Origin: Callorhinus ursinus
Taxonomy: Eukaryota > Chordata > Mammalia > Carnivora > Otariidae
Reading direction: 5' to 3'
Length of the DNA: 64,000 nucleotides
NCBI RefSeq assembly: GCF_003265705.1
Contig: NW_020312867.1
Coordinates: forward strand, 2,179,615-2,243,614
The notes under the pieces: generated by a model
What the model saw: only the letters and a program-made list of their open reading frames with translations
The model's database searches: none
What the model was told of the DNA's origin: nothing
Part shown: positions 55,116 to 64,000 of the stretch, piece after piece
How the letters are laid out: each line of letters opens with the position of its first letter
Position numbering within the stretch: position 1 is the stretch's first letter
Made by a program: the position numbers and the translations under genes

Positions 55116-56039
55116 CAGCCTGCCCAGTTAGCTTTCCAAGGAAGCAGAAGATGGGAGGGGAGGCATTGACATAGGTCATAAAGCATTGGAGTTTCAAATC
55201 CCGCAGCCCCGCGGGTGCCACATTCCTGACGGCGCCTTTCTTGGCCTGTGATGTTTTATCCTTATAATGTGAATAATGGCACTGACCGGTGCTTTTATTG
55301 TAGAGTCCTATAGTCGTGGGTGGTCTTGTGATTGTGTGTGTTCTGTCCCCATCTCGGTCCCCCCACCCCTCCCACAGGCTGGCAGGATGGTCACTCCCCT
55401 CGCCTCATTCCTGCGAGGAGTCTGCGCCCATCCTGGTACACCGTCCCAGCATGACCTGGGCAGATAAGATGCCAGTCTCGTCACTTCTGTGACCCCTCCT
55501 TGTCAGGGTCTCTTACCGTACCAGAATGTTACCATCCCCTCAGTCCCTGTCCTGGTTTCCCTTTAGTTCTCTCCTACCCCTTTCCTTTTTGGGGGAGCAC
55601 CTGTCCAAGACAGGGCTCATTTTTGCACTTATCTCGAATTTAAAGAGATTGCTGACGCCCGAGAGCCTCGCTTTTTCATCCTTCTTTCCCTGGTCAGCAG
55701 CCCAGACAGAAACGTGTCTTGACTGTTTGTTGTCCACAAATCTGCAGTATTTTCTCCACTTCATTTTTAAGAAAGAAGTAACATATCTGTTGCTCTTTCA
55801 CCTGAGTGTCTGGGCTCACGCTTACCAGCCCAGCCTCACTTTCTTTGCCCTTCCTCCTGCCTTTCTCAATTGTCCCCAGGAGGGGGGGCCTCACCGTGTC
55901 TCCTGTGCATGCTCTGCAGGATTGAGGTGTGGTGTGTTCATGTAGATGTAGCAGTCCCAGAGTGAATGGAAGAGTACTCGGAAGAGTTTCATAACAGCCA
56001 TGATCCCCTTGATAGGTGTTTGGATATTTTTGGTGTGCC

Positions 56040-56043
<4 letters not shown>

Positions 56044-56088
<45 letters not shown>
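56044..56088. repeat. (TG)n microsatellite in the BLCAP 3'UTR
   Basis: About 22 TG units followed by TATACAAATATATGTGTATA. Confidence 0.97.
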
Positions 56089-56090
<2 letters not shown>

Positions 56091-56633
56091 CAAATATATG
56101 TGTATATTCCTTTTAAAGAAGCTTTATCAAACGTGTTCTGATTTTGAGGTTTAGCAATAGCTAGCTATAGTAGGTGCTGCTACAGTTTTTATTTAGCATG
56201 GGGATTGCAGGGTGACCAGCTCACTGGACTCCGTGGTGGTTCAGACAAGACAGAGGGGAGCAGTGGCCATCGTCCTTGTGCCAGGAGTTCCTTCAGTCCT
56301 GCGCATATAGACTGTACGTTATGAAGAATACACAGGAAGACTTTGTGACTGTCACTCGCTTTTTGCTTCTTCTGCGCTTCAGTAACAAGTGTTGGCAAAT
56401 GAGACTTTCTCCTGGCCCCTGCCCACTGGGGACCAGCAATGGTTGTCCGTCCAGTCTCAGTCACCCATCTTTCTCTTGCCTGAGTGGGAAGGGCGGTGGG
56501 CCAGGCAGAGGACAGAACTGGAGGCAGTCCATCTAGGGAATGGGACCGTGAGGCCACACTTGTGGAACATTTGGACTGCTATTCTGGAGCTTTTATTTTC
56601 GGTGTGTTCGTTGCACAGCTGTTTGAAATGTTT

Positions 56634-56639
56634 AATAAA
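56634..56639 (+). promoter_or_regulatory. BLCAP: BLCAP polyadenylation signal
   Basis: AATAAA in GTTTAATAAAGCTTTATAAA, followed within 30 nt by TTTGTGGTTTTATGTGG, a GU-rich downstream element. This gives the ~2 kb BLCAP transcript length. Confidence 0.85.
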
Positions 56640-56660
56640 GCTTTATAAACTTTACTTTGT

Positions 56661-58610
56661 GGTTTTATGTGGCTGCAGTCCATTTGGGTTGTGGTGTTGG
56701 ATTTCTGAGTTGGTATGGGGCAGGGGGTAGCATGGAGGGGCTGAGTCCTTGGCGCCAGAGTACCTTAGCCCGAAAATTTGATCTGTTCTCTGGAGAGCAG
56801 ATGGTGGGGTTGGGGGAGGGGAGGAGGGGGCAGGCCAGGCGGTGAACAGGAGGGAGTCTGAAAGTTTTTAGAGATGAGACATTTGTGTTTCTCAGCTCCC
56901 ATGGCCTCTCGCCTGAAACTGTTTCCCTCCATAGGAGAGTTGAGTAACCGATCCCTTGACAAACAACTTAGGACAGCTGGAGCTCTAATCATCAAGGATT
57001 TTTATGGTGCTGCTTTTGAAGTAAAAATAAAGTGAAACCCCTTATGGCATTTCAAGTGGAAAAATAAATAAGAGTGGCCTCCAACCAGGGGGCTTAAGGT
57101 GATGGCTGGAAGTGCCAGAGTGTGGCGGGTCCCTGTTGTTGATGGGCACGTGCTCCTGTGGCTCTGACCTTTGAGACAAAGCAGGTAGCTTGTCAGGGAC
57201 CTGGGCTGGGTGTCCACCTCTCAGTCTCTTTTCCTTCGAGAAAACCTAACTGGAATACTGCTCTCCAAAGCACAGTGCTGTTATAAGGGTTTCTGGAGAT
57301 AACAGTTGCAAAAGGGCTTTGGTAATTTCATAGAAGGTCACATGTCTTATCTTGATTTTTAATTTATTGCCGTAAAGTTTTGTGTTATTTTCTCCTGCCC
57401 CTTTTAAATCTCCCCATTGTCAGTTTGTCCCCTTTCTCATTCCTAGCATTGTTGCTTGTCCATGCTTTCTCTTTCCTTGACCAAAACTTGCCAAGAGTTA
57501 TCCATTTTAAAGGTATTTTCAAAGAACTGAACTTGTATTGATTATATCTGCTGAGTATTTTCTGCCTGATCTTTTTGTGCTTTTACCTCTGAATTCTTCT
57601 TTTCTGGGTTTCTGGATATATTTCGTGGTTCAGCAAAGTCTTGACAAGCTGAAAAGTCCTACCCGTGGAAAGGAGAGTTTATTCAGCAAACATTGAGCCC
57701 CTGTACGAGGCTTGCTGGGGATTTCAGGGGCAAGACCCAGGCCTGACCCTCCAGGAGCGCATGATTCTAGCCTAGTGGGGAAGACTTAAGAAAATAGACA
57801 ATTGCAAATTCCAAAAACAAAACAAGCAAACAAAAAAGGCTTTTGTGGCCCCACTCTCCTGTGGAGGCACCTGGATGATAAATGAAGCCAAGATTATTGT
57901 TTATTTTGCTCTCCCTCAGAAAGCAGCTTTCTGTCGTAGGTCAAGCCTGCTTAAGTGTTACAAACAGGCCTCCTTCTGAAAGATGTGTGGCACTTTCCAG
58001 CAGGGAGCCCGCAGCCCACTCCCCCCGCCCCCCACAAGGTGACTGCCAAATCAGCATTCCGTCTGCCCCGCAGTGCGCAGTGCGGTGCGGCTTTCCACCT
58101 TGACCCTGCCTCCTCTTCCTGAAACACCTTTCAGGAAAGTGAAAAGTAGATACCTCTTCTGGAAAAAAGCAGGGGCACCGGGCCTTAGAAAATCACGCTC
58201 TGCAATCCCTCTGGTTGCTGTGGCTTCCAGTATGAGACGGTTGCTCACGGGGTACCTGCTAACCGCAGACCCCACGAGGCCTTGGGCTGGACTTCTGTCA
58301 GAACTGGTCTATACCCTGCTCTGGACCTCTGTTTCCTTATAGGTAAAATGTGGTCTTTGGAGCAAACAGTTCCTAGCTCTAAATACTGGGAATCCTTCTT
58401 CCTAGGATCTTAAGGTGCTCCTGGATACACCTGAAGAAGGTGACTGAGCTCTGGGAAGCTGGCAGTGCCCCTGCAGGACAGCCTGCATATGCTTTCTGCT
58501 TTAGTCAGTGTACCATGTGACCCCAGATATGCCTCTGTCAGGAAGCCTTCCTGAACTTCGTCCCTTCCTCTTCATAGTGACTGGGTTCCTCCCGCCCTTC
58601 AAGGGAACCT
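56661..58610. other. Intergenic downstream of BLCAP
   Basis: Mostly unique. An antisense L2 fragment lies at about 57690-57810 (CAGCAAACATTGAGCCCCTG). No gene is seen. In human the next gene on this side is SRC, which is not reached here. Confidence 0.5.
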
Positions 58611-58990
58611 GCACTGTTACTCAGTCAGGGGGTACTTACCAGAATCTGTGTAGGGGCTAGGCCTGGGGGCCACACGAGGTGGATATCCCTGCCCTTAGGG
58701 CGTCATCCAGGCTAATGGGAAAGGGCATGACCTTGGGCAGACAGTCCCACTGATATGTATAAAACTATGAATTGTGGCAGATGCTATAATAGGAGTCTAA
58801 AAGGGGATCTGATGCAGGGCGGGGAAGGATTGGTGTTCAGGCTGAGACCTGAGGACAAATATAAATGTTTGAGCAGTGAAATAATACATGAGATGTTATT
58901 TCTCAGCATCTCATCAAGCATCTCTGTTCTTGCAGATAAAGAAATGGGACTGAAAGTAAAATGAAGGGCCACCAGTATCTGGCTGTCTTA
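58611..58990 (-). mobile_element. L2 fragment, - orientation
   Basis: GATATCCCTGCCCTTAGGGC and GGTGTTCAGGCTGAGACCTG fit antisense L2. Confidence 0.55.
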
Positions 58991-61890
58991 GAATCAGCTC
59001 AGACGGCTTTTGGCAATAGAGGTCAGGCTGTTCAAAGCTTTGAGGACTCTGCTGGGAGATACTGAGGGGCCGAAGGCTGACATCCTGGTGGCGGGCCCCA
59101 AAACAGTCCCGAGAACTCTTCAGTTTCCAGCTGACTGGAACCATCACAAACGAGGATCTGGTGGGAATAGGGGATAACCCAATCAGAACAGCATTTTTAA
59201 GGTGGGATTCTTTCAGCAAGGAATGGGCCAGCTAGCATTTGAGCAGTGAAAGCTACAGGGCTGTCAAGAAGGCCATTGCCCTGTCCAGCTCCCTGGGAAC
59301 AGGGAGAAGGAGATCTCAGGCATGCCGGTGGGTGGGGAAGTAAGGGCAGGAGCTGGGGCGGGAGAGGGATGGAGAAAGGTGATGGAAGGAAGCCTGCCTC
59401 CCATTGAACCGCTGCAGGAAAGGAGGCCAGAGGAGGGTTGTCACCAGTGTCCAATCCCAATCCCCCACAGCCAGTGCAAAACTTGCCCCTCACCCCCCAC
59501 CTGCCCCATAATGAGTGAAAGGGTCACCACTCTGAAAAGAGGGAAGAACTAAGAAGTGCTCTCCTCAGCAAGTGGTGGAAGGTGATCCTGACTCAGACGG
59601 GCTGGTCCAGCCTCCGCCCAGCACCTGCCTCCCCAGTGTCTTCCCGAAAGCCAGAAGAGGGGCAGTTTGGTCTGCCAAGCTTCAGAGAGAGAAGTCAGTA
59701 GCTTGAGAAAAACTGATTATAGAGTGGGTTTGGGGAAGGGAGAAACCTGGCCAAGCAACAGCTGAAGGAAGTCCTTGGTTTTTGGGGTACTGGGACCCAA
59801 ACAGTGGGTGGGAATAGACTTGGGGAACAGTGTAGGACGAACAAACCTTGAGAGGCGAGGCTTCAGGGAGCCCCGGGTCCTATGCCCCCCGCCTTTGTGA
59901 CCATACCTCCCAGAGCCTGTTTCCTCACCTAGAAAATGGATATTATAATATCCACCATAGCCTGGCTCAAGATGGAGTCTTCACAAATATTCCCTGTCTT
60001 CTGTGGCCCTCTACCTCCAGCCCTTACTGGGCTCAAGCCTCTTAGGGATGCGATCTGATCATCCAACTCTCCTGCTCATTCGTTCATGCCAGGAGCGTTT
60101 GCCAGGCCCTATGCCAAGCTCTGAGAAGCTGATGCAGAACAAGACCATGTCAGCCTTGAGCTCAGCTCAGTGAGAGGGCGGCCCCCCGGCGGCCCCATTG
60201 CAGTGCCATATCTGGCCTCACCTCTTTTCCTGGGCAGCTGGGAGTCTACACTTGGCCGGCTCACCACTTCTTCCAAAGCTAAACCCTCAAGCCAATTCCC
60301 TGCCCCACACTGGTGGTTGCAGCCCTCTAAGGGGGCCTGATCCCCACCCACCTCATGTCCCATGTGACTTTGCTGTCCTCTGCTCACTCTTTTCCAGGCC
60401 TCTGTTTCCCCATGTGTATGCCCAGGAGGGGACTGGACGGGAAGTCTTTAACATTTCCAAAGCCATCAGTTAACTTCACCCTTGTTATTTCATTACCCTT
60501 GTTACTTCTTAGAGATAGAGAGTGAAAGAAAGTATGTTACAATAAGCAAGTGTTTAATGAAAGGATTTTTTGCATTAAAGAATAAACTTCAAATCTATTG
60601 GGTGCAGAATCTTAGAGTCTCAGGGCACATTTGGGAAGGTCTTTGAGGGAGGAAGACAGACAAAGCCCATCAGTGGCTACCTGTTGCCTGTGCTCCCATC
60701 TTCTTAGCTTGGCCATCAACGCCCCGTGTAACCCTTGAGGGTGGGTGCTTGGTCTTTGTCCCTTGACCAGGCACAGGCCTAACCAGAGCTGGCAGGGAAC
60801 CTGCAGACTGGCTGGCCAGGGTGATGGATGGAGGGATGGCCCTAATCAGTCAATCTCTTGGACTTCCTAAGGACTTAGGTGGCCCAGTCCTTCCTACAAG
60901 TAAGAAAATTCAGTTTGCCTCCCAATCTCTTCTTAGCAACTCTGAAGTGACAATATTTTCCAGCCTCCAGACTAATATTTCACACACACATATCACAGAG
61001 ACTACTATTTCTCAGATGTGTGAGAAGAACCTTACAAAAGGTTCCACAGCCTGGCATCCTCCCTCTGGCAACAGGTGGCTATGAGTCACCTGTCTTCCCT
61101 GAGCCTCAGTTTCCCCATTTGTAAAATGAGGCAGTTGGACTAGATGATCTCGAGTTCCTTTCCAGCTCTAGCATCGCCCTCAGATGCCCTGGTGCCTAGG
61201 GCAGTCACTGGAGAGGGGGCATGGTGACTCCAGGATCTGCTGTCAAGTCCATATCTCGGAGCATGGAAGAATCGTGGTGATGGCTGCAGCCCCCAGGATT
61301 TGAGCCTGGCAGAACTGGCTCGGAGATTTTTCCGCCACTGGTGACATGTCCTGGCAGAGTCTGTGCAGGTAGGTTGATGCAGGTGAGGGGCAGGGTTGGG
61401 CTCTCCCTTCTCTTGTCATCCCTGGTAATGGTTGTTTGCAGGATCAGAAGCCTCCAGGACTGGTGGGTGCTAGCTAGATTCAGCCATTCATATTGGCAGA
61501 GCAGTTGAAATGCCTGTTCACCCACTGTCCTGGCAGGGCTTCCAGAAAGGTTTTCTGCTCTCATTCCTTGAAGTCCTCTCTGTATTTCATTGTCTATGCC
61601 TGGAATCATACCTTCCCATAGCTTTCCAGCCCCCCCATCCAGGTGGCATGTTCTGTGACAACATTGTGGCCCTGACGCCGTAACCAGCCAGGAATGGCTT
61701 AGCCCAGAGCCAGAGCCATGACAGGAAGACTCATCCAAAATTGGGGCTCTGACTATGGAAAGAAAAATATTAATCCATTTCCAGTGTCCCCTCAGAGCAC
61801 ACATCCAAGTTCGAATCCTATTTTAAAAGGTCAGAAAGGAGATACGAGCCCATTAAAAACCAGGGAAGAAAGGAATTGGATAATTAACAA
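58991..61890. other. Intergenic with minor MIR/L2 remnants
   Basis: Sense MIRs at about 59893-59980 (CCTGTTTCCTCACCTAGAAA) and 61080-61190 (GAGCCTCAGTTTCCCCATTT); a short antisense L2 at about 60070-60170. A 199-codon open frame on the - strand (61205-61804) has no domain that I recognise and is not called a gene. Confidence 0.45.
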
Positions 61891-61894
61891 GTGT

Positions 61895-62850
61895 CTGAAT
61901 GGGGAACCCCACTAAGGTAAAAAGGAACAGAATGACATCAAGAAGGCAAAGACCAACCAATCTGACTACATCAAAACTAAATATTTCCAGAATCAAACAA
62001 TATCACAAACAGAACCAAAAAGCAATGGGTAAACTATTTGCAGATCCATAATGTGTAAAAGAACACAAGCAAAACCTTAACGGTAAAATGCAACAGAGAA
62101 GTGTATCATTTACCTAAACCGACTTTACAGAAGAGGAAATAGAAGAACTGACTAAAAATTTTTTGAAAAAATACTCAATCCACTAATAACTGAAGATCAA
62201 CAATAAAAAACATGAGGAGGGGCACCTAGGTGGCTCAGTTGGTTAAGCCTCCAACTCTTGGTTCTGGTTCAGGTTATGATCTCGGGATCATGGAATTCAG
62301 CCCTGCATCAGGCTCCGTGCTGGGCGCGGGGCCTGCTTAAGATTCTCCCTCCCTCTCCCACTCCCTTGCTCACATGCTCTCTCTCTCTCAAAAGAAAAAA
62401 AAAAAAAACAATAAGGAAATACGAGTCCCCCCAACAAATTAAGGGGGGGAAGTTTAAGAATACCCGATGCTGGGCGCCTGGGTGGCTCAGTTGGTTAAGC
62501 GACTGCCTTCGGCTCGGGTCATGGTCCTGGAGTCCCGGGATCGAGTCCCGCATCGGGCTCCCTGCTCAGCGGGGAGTCTGCTTCTCCCTCTGACCCTCTT
62601 CCCTCTCGTGCTTCCTATCTCTCATTCTCTCTCTCTCTCAAGTAGGTAAATAAAATCTTTAAAAAAATAAGTAAATTCCTTAGTTCTAAAAAAAAAAAAA
62701 AGAATACCCGATGCTGATGAGGATACAGTGGGCCAGGCACTATTATTCAGCGCTAAGGGGACTGTGAATTGGCATAAACTTTTTGAAAAGTAATATGATA
62801 GTCAAAGAGAAGAGAGAACTGAAAGTTTCAAGAAAGGGCAAGTGGCCTAT
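61895..62850 (+). mobile_element. Old L1 fragment (+) with two Can-SINEs (+)
   Basis: L1 words: GACTACATCAAAACTAAATA, GGTAAACTATTTGCAGATCC and, after the SINEs, GTGAATTGGCATAAACTTTT. The first Can-SINE is at about 62218-62405 (diverged head GGGGCACCTAGGTGGCTCAG). The second, at about 62473-62700 (GGGCGCCTGGGTGGCTCAG), is flanked by AAGAATACCCGATGCTG on both sides. Confidence 0.85.
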
Positions 62851-62859
62851 GTATTTATA

Positions 62860-63640
62860 CATTTATTGTCTTCTTTGTGTCAGGCATGGTGCTAGGCGTT
62901 AAAATATGAAGATGAATAAGATATGGCATATCTTGGGCATATGGTCAAAGAGGTAAGACACACAGATACTAAAATGATGTGTAGTAAGAAGGCCAGAGAT
63001 GTGTTTGGGACATGGACAAAGCATGGAGCAGCTGGGATGGGTGGTACAAGTGTGAGGCTTTATGGGAGTATCTGGGGGGTTCTTAGAAGAGCTGCCTGGA
63101 TGAGCGGGAGTTACTCAGGCAGAGGGCAGAGACGGAAGTTAGCATCATGCATGAGCTTGTAGACAGTTCAGGGTCGCCAGAGCATGAAGTAAGAAGCAAG
63201 GGAGGCAGAAGGTGGGACCAGATCACACAGTGCCATGTCTGTCTAACTGAAGAGTTGGGTCTTTTTCCTCTTAACAAGAGGGGGCCTTTGAAGCATTTTG
63301 AGCAGGCAGGTGCCATGGTAAGATTTCTGTTTTAGGGTGATTATTCTGGTTACCTGGAGACATCTGGAGGGGCAAGGGCTAATGAGGAGATGATCGCATT
63401 GGTCCAAGTACAGAGGGCAAGGCCTGAATTAGGGCAGGAGCCAAGAGGATGGAGAGAAGGGAAAATTAGAAAACCCTGCTGACTGACCGATGGCTGGGTT
63501 AAAGAAAGAGTCAAGGATGCCTTCCCTGTTTCTGTCTTGGGTGACTGTGTCGATGGGAGAGCACCTAAGAGAAAGGACAGACTCAGGGGCTGGAGGAGGA
63601 TTGTTGAGCTCAATTTTGACAGGTTGAGTGAAAGGTGGGG
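62860..63640 (-). mobile_element. L2 LINE fragment, - orientation
   Basis: Ordered antisense L2 words: GTCAGGCATGGTGCTAGGCG, GCATTTTGAGCAGGCAGGTG, GGTGATTATTCTGGTTACCT and GAGTCAAGGATGCCTTCCCT. Confidence 0.75.
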
Positions 63641-64000
63641 GTCCAGGTGGAGGTGGCCTATAAGGAGCTAGGCAGAGGGTTTGGATCCTGAAGGAAATTT
63701 GAACAAAAGATTTGGTTTATAACTGATTGCGATTGTAGCCGTGGGCTTTGGTGAGCTGGCCCTCGGAGAAATGGCAGCTGAGAAGAGAAAAGGATCCAGG
63801 CGGAGAACCTCTCCCCAGTGTAAGGGGTGGGCAGAGAGAAAGAAGAACCCACAAAGGCAAAAAGTCAGAAAAAGGTGGAAGAAGCACCTGGAGCCTGTGT
63901 TGGCATGCCAGCCCAGGGATGTGGAGTGTTTCCAGGAGGGAACACTCGGCAGAAAAAGGAGAAAAGCTAGGTAGATAAGCACTGAGACCTCACTGCATGG
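63641..64000. other. Intergenic, nothing recognised
   Basis: A-rich/GA-rich unique sequence to the end of the window. No exon or repeat is identified. Confidence 0.4.

Larger units (their letters stand above)
54676..56660 (+). other. BLCAP: BLCAP exon 2 (5'UTR part, whole CDS, 3'UTR)
   Basis: The acceptor TTTTCTCTTCAG|GATCC sets the start at 54676. The exon holds 176 nt of 5'UTR, the intact 264-nt CDS and about 1.5 kb of 3'UTR, ending after AATAAA at 56634-56639. The 3'UTR contains a (TG)n tract at 56044-56088. The exact cleavage site is estimated at 15-25 nt after the signal. A single uninterrupted coding exon is the normal BLCAP structure. Confidence 0.88.

Noticed and set aside
61205..61804. 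199-codon open frame on the - strand
   Set aside because: The longest unexplained frame outside repeats, but it has no recognisable domain, no CpG island and no visible splice context. Codon usage looks like ordinary intergenic DNA. A protein search would decide.
56661..64000. Exons of SRC, the next gene downstream in human
   Set aside because: No SH2, SH3 or kinase coding segments are visible; the gene probably begins beyond the window.
1..64000. Bacterial-type features (operons, CRISPR arrays, ribosome binding sites, phage or IS elements)
   Set aside because: The window is plainly mammalian. The regularly spaced repeats seen are SINEs and minisatellites, not CRISPR arrays.

Overview
This window is mammalian nuclear DNA from a carnivore. 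About twenty copies of a tRNA-derived Can-SINE are present, with a GGGCGCCTGGGTGGCTCAG head, a CT-rich middle and an AATAAAATCTTT tail, together with carnivore-type L1 3' ends. The SINE bodies match neither the dog nor the cat subfamily as I know them. An arctoid carnivore (bear, seal, mustelid or relative) is the best guess, but species cannot be fixed from this window. A run of 100 Ns at 22524-22623 marks an assembly gap.

Two protein-coding genes are certain, and they form the imprinted BLCAP/NNAT pair (human 20q11.23). BLCAP is on the + strand. A CpG-island promoter and a probable non-coding first exon lie near 46.2-46.4 kb, followed by an intron of about 8.3 kb. A single second exon (54676 to about 56660) carries the whole 87-codon CDS (54852-55115) and the 3'UTR. 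NNAT (neuronatin, 81 aa, three coding exons) lies on the - strand inside that intron (CDS parts 52777-52706, 51756-51676, 51452-51360), with its own CpG-island promoter at about 52.4-53.0 kb.

The most interesting structures sit around this pair. First, an inverted partial copy of the start of the BLCAP coding exon lies about 0.45 kb upstream in the intron (54274-54384). It can fold on the exon and pairs with the codons known to be recoded by ADAR editing (Y2, Q5, K15), with an A.C mismatch at K15. Second, NNAT intron 1 is largely a degenerate ~30-bp tandem repeat with a recurring CpG (GCAA-GCGC-TTTTT). Third, the whole pair lies in the longest interval of the window without Can-SINEs (about 43.9-62.2 kb).

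The remaining ~46 kb upstream (0-46 kb) and ~7 kb downstream (57-64 kb) hold no gene that I recognise. They contain old L1, L2 and MIR fragments, a MER2 DNA transposon, a 5'-truncated young L1 (27.2-28.8 kb), and a composite L1-like element that keeps the 5'UTR and most of ORF1 but lacks ORF2 (7.2-9.4 kb, inserted inside a Can-SINE). Two GC-rich, promoter-like islands at 17.2 and 26.1 kb have no assigned gene. The first is followed by a 19-bp minisatellite. Repeat family names and edges are by eye and approximate.
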